Assembly (NCBI GenBank): GCA_013003255.1
Contig: JABDJZ010000040.1
Coordinates: 1 to 7,737 of the forward strand
Direction of reading: 5' to 3'
From: Rhodothermales bacterium
GTDB lineage: Bacteria; Bacteroidota; Rhodothermia; Rhodothermales; UBA10348
DNA: 7,737 bases
The translations under genes were made by a program, and so were the position numbers. The notes below the pieces were generated by a model. That model was not told the DNA's origin. It saw only the letters and a program-made list of their open reading frames with translations, and searched no databases. Below, in pieces: positions 1 to 6,799 of the stretch. How positions within the stretch are numbered: the first letter of the stretch is position 1; every line of letters begins with the position of its first letter.

Positions 1-22
1 TCACCACAGTCCGAAGCGCAAT

Positions 23-108
<86 letters not shown>

Positions 109-193
109 GCGCTCGCCAACGTCGGGGTCGGGGAATTGCTCCGGGCAAAAATCGATGAAGGGGGACTGGCTCCCGAAAGCCGCCAAACGGACG

Positions 194-227
194 GCGGGCG
201 TGCATGCCGTGTGGCATACACGCCCGC
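194..227 (-). terminator. Strong hairpin, likely terminator of the protease gene
   Basis: The arm at 194-202 (GCGGGCGTG) pairs perfectly with 219-227. After one C/A mismatch, five more pairs (204-208 with 213-217) close a four-base loop. The hairpin begins 26 bases past the protease stop. On the minus strand it is followed only by a short T-run (TTT at 187-185), so it lacks a classic U-tract. The position between a stop codon and a separate tRNA gene favours a terminator or transcript-end stabiliser. The plus-strand side has no U-tract and no gene to end. Confidence 0.6.
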
Positions 228-253
228 GAGCGTTGCAAGAGAAGAGACCGCGA

Positions 254-3200
254 CTAGTAGCCGCCGCCGTAGCCGAAGGAGTCGCTCTCGATGCGGACGT
301 TGTCCACGAAGAGGTTGCCGTCGCCGTCGTTCCTGGAGATGAACCGCACTGCGGTCTGAGCAGACTTGTAGTCGGTGATGTCAAAGCTCATGCTGGAGCG
401 CAGGTTGGCTGAAAAGGAAGCCAGCTTGACCCAGGTGGCACCACCGTCGCTCGACACGTCAACCTGCATGCCGGCACCGCCAAGAGCAGCCGTCTTGTAG
501 TCAAAGCTCAAGGTCGCGGACGTCGCCCCGGTCAGATTCATCACGCGGTAGGCACCGCGGTTGCTCTTCTGAGCGTTGATCTTGAGGCAACGACCGGTCT
601 GGCAGGCCGTGGAACTCACGACGCGCACTTTGCCCCTGCCGGGACCGTTGGATTCACCGAGTTCGTTCCAGGCGGATGCCCAGTCCTGCGTGCCGTCGGT
701 GCCAGAGAAGCTGTTGGACGCAAAGGCATCCTCGACATTGTAGACGGTTGAGGCCGGTGCATCCGGTGCTGGCGCATCGGTGGGTGCGGGCGCATCCGGT
801 GCGGGCGCATCAGTCGGTGCCGGCTCACTCGGCGCAGGAGCATCGCTAGGCGCCGGGTCTGAAGGAGCGGGCTCGCTCGGAGGTAGTGGAGCCGTCGAGC
901 AGTTACCCGTGGGCCAGAAAGGCTCGGTCAGAATACAGTTGGCCGGGCGGTATGCAACGTTGATGTTGCCCTCGAACTGCAGATCACCCTGAACGGTCAG
1001 GCTGCCGCGGAACGTAATATTGCCACCCTGTACCTGGACGGCGGAGGCGAAGATCTGAGCGGGAAGATTCAGGCCATTTTTTTCGATCTGAAGCTCGCCG
1101 CCGGCATACAGCGCCAGACTCGTCTCGGCCGCATCGTTTACGACCGTGAGATTGTGCTGAATCTGGATGTTGCCTCCGACAATAAAGATGCAGTAGCCGT
1201 TGAGCGTGACGCGACCGTCGGTCTGGAGGTCATTCAGCACATACCAGATGAGCGGATCCTCGCGGGTCCCACAGTCATAGCTTCCCACGAGTTGGAGGCC
1301 CAGCGGATCATCATTCTTGATGTCGGCCATCTCCCGGAAGTCGTTGACGTTGAAGCGAGGCATCTCGACGGGAGTGGCCAACTGCGTGCCGTGGAGTCCT
1401 GCAGGATTGTACACGGGCTGGAAGTAGCGATCTCCGAGTTCCTTGTCGGAGACGCCGGTTCCGGTGTAGCCGAACCCGCGAGCCAGCATGCCATTGGAGA
1501 ACTTGAGGCTATCGCCGGCCAGGATGTTTGCGTTGAGGCTGGCATCGAGGTCATGGAAAATATCCACGCCGTTCTGCAGCTCAATTTTGCCCTTGGACAG
1601 GATGGCATACTGGAAGAAGGGAGGCAGCGTCACGTCGTGAATGCTGGTTCCACCGTCCTCCGATGGACCGACCCACAGGCTCCGGTCCGTCGTACCGGCA
1701 GGCTGGTTCGTGACCATGTTCCGGGCGGCGCCAAGTAGGGACTGCTTGACCTGCGCAGGAGTCGCCTGCGGATGTGTGGTAAGAAACAGCGCAGCAGCAC
1801 CGGTCACGTGCGGAGCGGCCATCGATGTTCCACTCTCCACAATCGCGAAGCCAGAGGCCACGTCAGCAGGATCATTCGAAAGCGATACGATCAATTCGCC
1901 CGGAGCGTTAATGTCTACCGAGGCTCCATGGTTGGAGAAGGTGGACATGTCGTTCTTCAGGTCGTAGGCGCCCACCGTGATGGCATCCGTAACGTGCGCC
2001 GGCGAGACGGTCGCGGCATCCATTCCGGCGTTGCCGGCTGAGACTACAACGGTGATACCGTTGTCAATCACTTTCTGGACGGCCTCGTCGAGAATGTTGT
2101 AGGCGGTGGATCCGATGTCCATGCCCAGGCTGAGGTTCACCACCTTGGGAGTGGATGGACGAAGCTGGTGCTGCACGATCACGTAGTCGAGGGCAGCCAT
2201 CAGCGTCGTGATGTCTGTCTGTCCCTGGGCGGTGAGAACCTTGAGGCTGTGAATCTCTGCGTTCGGAGCCATACCAACCACACCGGTTCCGTTGTTCAGA
2301 GCGGCAATCGTACCGGCTACGTGCGTGCCGTGGCCCGACTCGTCATTGGGGTTGCCGCTGTCACGAGGATCAAAGAAGGGCTGCTCCTGAATCGCCGTGT
2401 CGTCCCAGGTTGTCTGGTTGCGATTCGTAAAGAGGGAGGTGAAGTCCTTGCGCTCGGCCACATTCAGATCGTTGGCGTAGACGCCCGAGTCCAGGACGAA
2501 GACTTCGACACCTGTGCCGGCTTCGCCGGTGAAGCCTGACCGATCGACGCCCCACGGCATCAATTCAGTCGAGTGCGGTCCGTCATTGAGGCTGGCCACG
2601 ATCGGTCCCTGGAACGGGATGTCCAGTTCGACCAGCGAGATGTCCGTGTCCGAAGCGATTTCCTCCAGGAAGGTCGTCAGGTCCAGGGATCCCAGGCTGA
2701 TGAACATGCCCGGAACGGCATTGTCAATGCGAACCTTGAGGCGCAGCGAGCGCTCGAAGGTGGCAAGAGCCTCGTCATACGCGGCGTCCGTAACACCGTA
2801 ATCCTGAAGAACCCGACGAGTCACGCCGTAGTCATCCAGAACGCGCCGGGTGACTCCCTGCTGCTCCAGCTGCGCCGCTGTGATGCCCCGATCCGCGAGG
2901 AAGCTGTCTGTGATAATATTGTCGTTCTGGTCAAGGTCCGCGCCGGTCACGCCATAGGACTCAAGCACGCGGCGGGTAATCCCGTATGCATCCAGGACGC
3001 GACGAGTTACCCCGTATTCCTCGAGAATGCGGCGGGTGACTCCGTAGGAATCCATGACTCGGCGCGTAACGCCGTACTCCTCAAGGACGCGACGAGTGAT
3101 GCCGTAGCTATCAAGGACGCGGCGCGTGATGCCATCGGCCTCGTACTCGTTGAAACCCACAAAAACGTGAGTCTCACCGGCGGCGCCCTTGCCGGCATAG

Positions 3201-3370
3201 CTGCTGGTCAGCTTGTCCATCAGCTGGGGATGCCGAAGCTTACCCTCGAAGGAAGCCTCCTCCTGACGGTTGGCAGGAGGCGAGTCTGGAGACAGCATCG
3301 AGTCGACGCACCCGGAGGCGAAGACTGCGAAGCAGGCGAGAGAAAGGAGGCGAAGAAGGGAGGATCTCAT
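254..3370 (-). CDS. Subtilisin-like (S8 family) serine protease, multidomain lipoprotein
   Basis: This is a 1038-residue exported serine endopeptidase. Residues 1-21 form a signal peptide ending in a lipobox-like FASGC, so Cys21 is probably lipidated and the protein membrane-anchored. Residues 66-80 and about 208-254 look like the two halves of an inhibitor-I9-type propeptide. An array of ten-residue repeats (81-192) lies between them. The S8 catalytic domain spans about 275-550 with the complete triad: Asp294 (VLDSG), His347 (HGTHVAGT) and Ser516 (GTSMAAPH), plus oxyanion Asn447 (SAGNAG). Residues 583-815 are beta-rich with regular GG-x-I/L-x-I/F strands, resembling bactofilin or polymer-forming beta-helical domains (inference). 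A Pro/Ala/Asp linker (827-875) leads to a jelly-roll-like domain (about 876-1030) with Cys923/Cys928, and then a short Gly/Tyr tail. The ATG at 3370 is chosen because the signal peptide starts there; no Shine-Dalgarno sequence precedes it. The substrate is unknown; surface or extracellular protein degradation is likely. The gene appears to stand alone, with 117 bases upstream and a hairpin downstream. Confidence 0.93.
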   Translation of the reverse strand: MRSSLLRLLSLACFAVFASGCVDSMLSPDSPPANRQEEASFEGKLRHPQLMDKLTSSYAGKGAAGETHVFVGFNEYEADGITRRVLDSYGITRRVLEEYGVTRRVMDSYGVTRRILEEYGVTRRVLDAYGITRRVLESYGVTGADLDQNDNIITDSFLADRGITAAQLEQQGVTRRVLDDYGVTRRVLQDYGVTDAAYDEALATFERSLRLKVRIDNAVPGMFISLGSLDLTTFLEEIASDTDISLVELDIPFQGPIVASLNDGPHSTELMPWGVDRSGFTGEAGTGVEVFVLDSGVYANDLNVAERKDFTSLFTNRNQTTWDDTAIQEQPFFDPRDSGNPNDESGHGTHVAGTIAALNNGTGVVGMAPNAEIHSLKVLTAQGQTDITTLMAALDYVIVQHQLRPSTPKVVNLSLGMDIGSTAYNILDEAVQKVIDNGITVVVSAGNAGMDAATVSPAHVTDAITVGAYDLKNDMSTFSNHGASVDINAPGELIVSLSNDPADVASGFAIVESGTSMAAPHVTGAAALFLTTHPQATPAQVKQSLLGAARNMVTNQPAGTTDRSLWVGPSEDGGTSIHDVTLPPFFQYAILSKGKIELQNGVDIFHDLDASLNANILAGDSLKFSNGMLARGFGYTGTGVSDKELGDRYFQPVYNPAGLHGTQLATPVEMPRFNVNDFREMADIKNDDPLGLQLVGSYDCGTREDPLIWYVLNDLQTDGRVTLNGYCIFIVGGNIQIQHNLTVVNDAAETSLALYAGGELQIEKNGLNLPAQIFASAVQVQGGNITFRGSLTVQGDLQFEGNINVAYRPANCILTEPFWPTGNCSTAPLPPSEPAPSDPAPSDAPAPSEPAPTDAPAPDAPAPTDAPAPDAPASTVYNVEDAFASNSFSGTDGTQDWASAWNELGESNGPGRGKVRVVSSTACQTGRCLKINAQKSNRGAYRVMNLTGATSATLSFDYKTAALGGAGMQVDVSSDGGATWVKLASFSANLRSSMSFDITDYKSAQTAVRFISRNDGDGNLFVDNVRIESDSFGYGGGY
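746..892 (-). repeat. Low-complexity Pro/Ala/Asp/Ser linker
   Basis: This segment encodes residues 827-875 of the subtilisin-like lipoprotein. It is an imperfect run of PAPSDAP, PAPTDAP and PAPDAP units, negatively charged and proline-rich. It separates the beta-rich central region from the C-terminal jelly-roll-like domain. Such linkers usually act as extended, flexible spacers in secreted enzymes. The DNA repeat (GCATC and GGTGC cores) could be prone to length change. Confidence 0.85.
2795..3130 (-). repeat. Ten-residue (30 bp) tandem repeats in the protease propeptide
   Basis: This array encodes residues 81-192 of the subtilisin-like lipoprotein. Six uninterrupted units of (I/V)TRRVLxxYG occupy 2951-3130. 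They are followed by degenerate units (VTGADLDQND, and a stretch ending ITAAQLEQQG) and then two more good units at 2795-2854. Eight units carry the TRR core. Variable positions 7-8 of the first six units read DS, EE, DS, EE, DA, ES, which suggests expansion in pairs. Codons for conserved residues differ between units (ACG, ACT, ACC for Thr; GGC, GGA, GGG for Gly), so the peptide is better conserved than the DNA. I do not recognise the repeat as a named family. Confidence 0.9.
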
Positions 3371-3487
3371 GGTGGCCGCGATGTGGCGTTTGTGTAGTCA
3401 CATCCGCAAAAGGGACGTGACACTCCATACCGGGATCGGCCGCAGCACTCAGAACTTTAGCTTTGAATTGTGAATTAGTCTTCGAGG

Positions 3488-4285
3488 TCAGCGGTTTGAG
3501 AGGGTTACCAACATCTTCAGACGCTCCCAGGAGGCATTCCTGGCGAAGAGATTTGGGTCGTCCTTGGCGGTGGATGGATCATCGCCTCGCCGCATGAAAG
3601 CGTGACCTGCGCCCGGATAGATCACGGGGTGATAGGTCTTTCCAAGCTCTGCCATCGTGGCCGACACGGGCTCGATGGTCTGGTTGATACGGGCATCGTT
3701 CTCGCCGTAAAACCCATAGACTGGTGCCGAGATGTTTTCGAAGCCCTCGGCCGGCGGTGACCCGTAGAACACCATGAAGGCCGCGACTCCCTCGGCCGAC
3801 GTGGCATACCGGAAGGTTTGGGACCCGCCCCAACAGAAGCCAGCCACAAACAAGGTCCCGTCGCTGGCCGGAAGCCCTGCGGCGTACGCCTGTGCAGCGT
3901 TTAGATCCATGGTTACCCCGGCCGGATCCAACTCATAGAGACCGGAGCGTGCGGCGTCGGAGTCCGCGTAGTCAGAGGTACGAGATAGGGCCGGATCCGA
4001 ACTCGAAAGGAGATCTATGGCTACGGCGACATAGCCGGCCTCGGCGACCTGGTCCGCGAACAGTCGCACGGAATCGGTAAGTCCGCGATTCTCGTGGATC
4101 ACCAGGAAGACGGGTGCTGGCTCCGCCGTTTCGGGATAGGCCACAAACAGGTGGAGCGGTCTGTCCTGAGATTCGATGGCCACCCACTCGTGATGTCTCG
4201 GCGAGGCGTCCAAAGCCGCAACAGCCCAGTCTTGGGCCATGGCCATCGAAGGGACTAGCATGAGAACTAGGATCAGAAGTCGCAT
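3488..4285 (-). CDS. Periplasmic dienelactone hydrolase family protein
   Basis: This 265-residue alpha/beta hydrolase has an N-terminal signal peptide (hydrophobic residues 3-12, probable cleavage after AMA at 17), so it should act in the periplasm. The dienelactone hydrolase signature is complete: the nucleophile Cys151 in GFCWGG, Asp197 in YGENDARI, His228 in GAGHAF, and Glu65 in HENRG, the residue that activates the cysteine in this family. The length is near the usual 230-270. The family includes carboxymethylenebutenolidase, but many exported members have unknown ester or lactone substrates, so no specific substrate is assigned. It follows the M24 peptidase gene after four bases. AGG within the upstream stop region (CAGGTAACCTTATG) could serve as a weak ribosome binding site, suggesting coupled translation. 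Confidence 0.9.
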   Translation of the reverse strand: MRLLILVLMLVPSMAMAQDWAVAALDASPRHHEWVAIESQDRPLHLFVAYPETAEPAPVFLVIHENRGLTDSVRLFADQVAEAGYVAVAIDLLSSSDPALSRTSDYADSDAARSGLYELDPAGVTMDLNAAQAYAAGLPASDGTLFVAGFCWGGSQTFRYATSAEGVAAFMVFYGSPPAEGFENISAPVYGFYGENDARINQTIEPVSATMAELGKTYHPVIYPGAGHAFMRRGDDPSTAKDDPNLFARNASWERLKMLVTLSNR

Positions 4286-4289
4286 AAGG

Positions 4290-5600
4290 TTACCTGCTCG
4301 GGATTAGAATAAGATCGTCTTGCGGCGGCGTTAGCCACTCGGCCCCAGATTCGGTGATGACCACCATTTCCTCCACGGAGATCGTCTTGGTAGTCGAATC
4401 GGAAAGTGGCCATGAATAGAAGCCGTCGAACGCGAAGGTCATTCCCGGTTTGAGGCGTTGGTCCGGGTTGCGATTCAGTTCGCGCCCGAGATTGCCGCCG
4501 CCCAAGCGAGGGCCGACATCGTGCGCCCAGTAGCCTACTGGGTGGCCCGTGCCCCACATGACAGGTACCGAGCCCGTCTCGTCCAGTATCACTCGCTGTG
4601 CCCGGTCAACCTCACCTCCGTAGGCGCCCGGCTTCATGGCCGCGAAGGCCGCCCGACTTCCCCGGACGGCCGTGTTCCATTTTTCCAGGGCCTCCGGCGG
4701 TGCCTCGTCCTGGCCTGGAGCCAGTACATAGGCAAATCGCTGTATGTCGGTGACCCACATGTCGTGGACCCTGATGCCGAAATCGATCTGAATGAAATCA
4801 CCGGGCTGAATGACCCGTTCCGTGGGGTGGGAGTGGCCCCGGTCCTTTCCGGAATTCACGGCCGGATTCTGGGCCGGCGACCATCCATCCCCGACTCCGG
4901 CTTCTGCCATTCGGGCTTCCAGGTAATTGGCGATGTCGAGGTCGGTCCATTCACCCGGAATGACCTGTTCATAGGCCTCCACCTCCCAGCGGGCAGTCAG
5001 CGCGGCCGCCCGCCGCATGATGTCGACCTCCTCGGGTGTCTTGACAGAGAGCCAGGCCACGACCAGTTCTTCCGAGGAGACGGTCCTGGCCATCCAGTCT
5101 TCGCCCAATCCCTGGGCAAGGGCCTCGTATTGGGTGTGTGACAGGCCGTCTGCTGCGGCACGTCCTCCCGAATTGATGGCCACGCGCTGGGCGCCATGGG
5201 CTTCCAGCTGACCGACCACGTGATTCCAGATACTGGTTCCACGCTCGATGCGGAAGACCTCGTGCGTGCCAAGTTCTGCCAGCGAGGTGGCCTCGCCAGC
5301 AGGTGAAATGGCCACAGGCTTTACGCCTTCGGGGGTCCGAAAGAAAAGAAAGGCCGCCGTGCCCCCGGCGTTCTCGCACCCCACGTGGCGGGCGAGCGGG
5401 TCATTGTTGTTTTCCCGGCAAAGCGTCAACCAGGTGTCAACGCCGGCCTCATCCATGGCACCCGGAAGCAGGTTGTGGATGCGGTCCTGCCGGATATCGG
5501 GCCAGGGGTCTCCGCCGAATGGCAGGGGCTCAGCCGCTGGCGAGGCGCAGGCAGCTAGCAGCAGGGCAAGCGGCAGTGCGCGAAGAAAGGGATTTTCCAT
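4290..5600 (-). CDS. M24 family metallopeptidase (Xaa-Pro aminopeptidase-like) lipoprotein
   Basis: This 436-residue protein has a signal peptide with a good lipobox (LAAC, Cys18), so it is probably membrane-anchored and faces the periplasm. Residues about 40-175 correspond to a creatinase-N-like domain and about 190-430 to the pita-bread catalytic domain. By alignment from memory with aminopeptidase P, the residues are His256 (substrate site), metal ligands Asp273 and Asp285, His353 and His360 (GHPVGYWAHD), and Glu410 (ISVEE). The position of the first ligand glutamate is Asp392 (TFAFDGFY), which is unusual but keeps a carboxylate. Expected activity is removal of an N-terminal residue before proline, or a related dipeptidase activity; this is not certain. 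The start codon lies 18 bases after the cytochrome stop and has no Shine-Dalgarno sequence. It probably shares an operon with the cytochrome and the hydrolase. Confidence 0.9.
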   Translation of the reverse strand: MENPFLRALPLALLLAACASPAAEPLPFGGDPWPDIRQDRIHNLLPGAMDEAGVDTWLTLCRENNNDPLARHVGCENAGGTAAFLFFRTPEGVKPVAISPAGEATSLAELGTHEVFRIERGTSIWNHVVGQLEAHGAQRVAINSGGRAAADGLSHTQYEALAQGLGEDWMARTVSSEELVVAWLSVKTPEEVDIMRRAAALTARWEVEAYEQVIPGEWTDLDIANYLEARMAEAGVGDGWSPAQNPAVNSGKDRGHSHPTERVIQPGDFIQIDFGIRVHDMWVTDIQRFAYVLAPGQDEAPPEALEKWNTAVRGSRAAFAAMKPGAYGGEVDRAQRVILDETGSVPVMWGTGHPVGYWAHDVGPRLGGGNLGRELNRNPDQRLKPGMTFAFDGFYSWPLSDSTTKTISVEEMVVITESGAEWLTPPQDDLILIPSR

Positions 5601-5618
5601 GGCGCCAAGATACGCCTG

Positions 5619-6362
5619 TCAGTCACCCCCTTTGAGTTCGTCCAGTCGGGATTGGATCAATCGGGCGGGAGCGCCCAGTTCCAAAGCCTTCTCGTAGGCC
5701 CTGATGGCAGCTTCGGTGTCACCGGTCTCCTCGTACAACTGCCCGAGACTTCCCTGAATGGCAGCCGACTCCGGGTGAAAATCGGCGTTGAGTTCGTAGA
5801 TGACGATCGCGTCTTCGACGCGCCCTTCCTCGACCAGTTCAGCGGCCAGTTCATTGGTCTCCCACTCCCCGAAGTCAAAGGCACCCCGCATCCCGAGGTT
5901 GCTCCTGAGGAATCGGTACCGGGCCGCCGCAGAGTCCACGCCGGATTCGTGCACCGTCATCAGGAGGTCCTGGCCAAGTAGCAGCGGCTTGGCCTGGCCA
6001 CGGTGGCAGGTCTTGCAGGTAATCTGGAAGCCGGGCTCGCTGCGGTTCGGCACCATCGGCAGGACGAACTCATTCAGGTTGCGGGTCATGCGAATCATGA
6101 AGCGTGCCTTCTCCTTCATGGGATTGGCATCGCTCGCGAACTCTATGTCGCGGAAGTTGCCCTCTCCGACCGGGTCATAGTGGCACCCCTCACAACGGAG
6201 CCCCGTGGCAAAAGAGAAGTCACGCATCATCGGAATCAGTTCCGACCGGGGCGTGTCCTTTGGGAAAACCTGGAGGTTCTCTGGCAACCGCTGCGCCTGG
6301 GCGGTGAAGGTGGGCAGCAGAAAGGGCAGGACAAGGAGGGGAAGAAGACAGCGGCGAAGCAT
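5619..6362 (-). CDS. Exported diheme c-type cytochrome (reaction-centre cytochrome family) with TPR tail
   Basis: This 247-residue protein begins with a signal peptide (probable cleavage near AQA at 23). It carries two c-type heme sites, CEGCH (57-61) and CKTCH (116-120). The spacing and surrounding motifs match the cytochrome subunit family of photosynthetic reaction centres: NLQVFPKDTPRSELIPMMRDF before the first heme, then FASDANPMKEKARFMIRM, and HRGQAKP after the second. Met46 and Met89 or Met92 are candidate axial ligands. Non-photosynthetic bacteria often carry such short two-heme versions. Residues about 160-230 form TPR-like helices (GSLGQLYEETGDTEAAIRAYEKALELG is typical), suggesting protein contacts. 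The ATG at 6362 is preferred over an in-frame start at 6644, because that extension is Arg/Ser-rich, runs across the neighbouring gene and would bury the signal peptide. Its likely role is periplasmic electron transfer, with unknown partners. First gene of a probable three-gene operon. Confidence 0.88.
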   Translation of the reverse strand: MLRRCLLPLLVLPFLLPTFTAQAQRLPENLQVFPKDTPRSELIPMMRDFSFATGLRCEGCHYDPVGEGNFRDIEFASDANPMKEKARFMIRMTRNLNEFVLPMVPNRSEPGFQITCKTCHRGQAKPLLLGQDLLMTVHESGVDSAAARYRFLRSNLGMRGAFDFGEWETNELAAELVEEGRVEDAIVIYELNADFHPESAAIQGSLGQLYEETGDTEAAIRAYEKALELGAPARLIQSRLDELKGGD

Positions 6363-6385
6363 GGCGGTCGCGGTGAGTTGAGCCG

Positions 6386-6418
6386 AGAACGTACCGGACG
6401 CCGCGCCGTGGGGGCAAG
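6386..6418 (-). promoter_or_regulatory. Candidate Bacteroidota-type promoter before the cytochrome gene
   Basis: On the minus strand CTTG (6418-6415) is followed after 21 bases by TACGTTCT (6393-6386), partly matching the Bacteroidota pattern TTTG then TAnnTTTG. It ends 23 bases before the cytochrome ATG. The match is partial, the region is GC-rich, and chance is a real alternative. Confidence 0.22.
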
Positions 6419-6504
6419 GGCAAAGGCCAGCCTCTGCTCTGCAGGGGGACTTCGGGCTGGCGGTGGCCGCCGCTGTAAGACTCCGGGCCGGGGGTGGCCG
6501 CCTC

Positions 6505-6532
6505 CAGCAAACCTGTCTCAGGCTAGTTGCTG
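6505..6532 (-). terminator. Nested inverted repeat around the stop of the 91-residue gene
   Basis: Outer arms CAGCAA (6532-6527) and TTGCTG (6510-6505) enclose an inner CCTG-AGA-CAGG hairpin (6522-6512). On the minus strand TTT follows the inner hairpin. The structure includes the stop codon at 6523-6525. It could end the his transcript, but the stems are short and the U-tract minimal. Confidence 0.3.
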
Positions 6533-6798
6533 AACAGGCGGGGCGCTTCGTCGTCGATGACCTCGATGTCCTGGACCGCGAACCAGGACTCGTTCTCCTC
6601 GCCCGTGCTGTTCTTGTACGGGACCTCCGGATCGCCCGTCTCAATGTCTACCACGTAGACCAGGTCCTTCTTCATGCCGGGACCGACCTCCACTTTGGGG
6701 GCATAATCCGCGACGCGACCGGTCACGGTGCCAAGCGCGATGCCATCGCGGGAGTAGAGGTGCACCCGCACCTGTTTGCCGACCAGCGTGTACGACAT
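6523..6798 (-). CDS. Small conserved-looking protein of unknown function after hisH
   Basis: This 91-residue acidic cytoplasmic protein has no signal peptide, membrane segment or cysteine. I do not recognise its family. The first half alternates strand-like stretches with glycines (LVGKQVRVHLY, GTVTGRVADY, KVEVGPG, LVYVVDIETG), and the end has another strand pair (ESWFAVQDIEVID). This suggests a small beta-barrel of SH3-like or Sm-like type, which is only a structural guess. The ATG lies one base after the hisH stop (TGACATG), with no clear Shine-Dalgarno sequence, so translation is probably coupled to hisH. The reading frame has codon use like its neighbours and ends before an inverted repeat, supporting a real gene. 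Its position as the last gene of a his transcript suggests co-expression with histidine synthesis, not necessarily a role in it. Confidence 0.8.
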   Translation of the reverse strand: MSYTLVGKQVRVHLYSRDGIALGTVTGRVADYAPKVEVGPGMKKDLVYVVDIETGDPEVPYKNSTGEENESWFAVQDIEVIDDEAPRLFSN

Positions 6799-6799
6799 G

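Noticed and set aside
746..892. Regularly repeated GC-rich DNA as a possible CRISPR or intergenic repeat
   Set aside because: It is in frame within the protease and encodes a Pro/Ala/Asp linker; there are no spacers.
1154..1738. A 194-codon plus-strand open frame
   Set aside because: It is antisense to the beta-rich region of the protease, which has a continuous coding frame with coherent domains.
2573..3397. A 274-codon plus-strand open frame opposite the protease propeptide
   Set aside because: It is the antisense of the repeat array and inherits its periodicity. The minus-strand frame has a signal peptide, a full catalytic triad and synonymous variation among repeats, so this is a shadow.
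4458..5141. A 227-codon plus-strand open frame
   Set aside because: It lies entirely inside the M24 peptidase gene on the opposite strand, resembles no known family and is expected by chance at high GC.
6363..6644. N-terminal extension of the cytochrome frame to an ATG at 6644
   Set aside because: The extra 94 residues are Arg/Ser/Thr-rich, overlap the 91-residue gene in another frame and would place the signal peptide internally. The ATG at 6362 is the better start.
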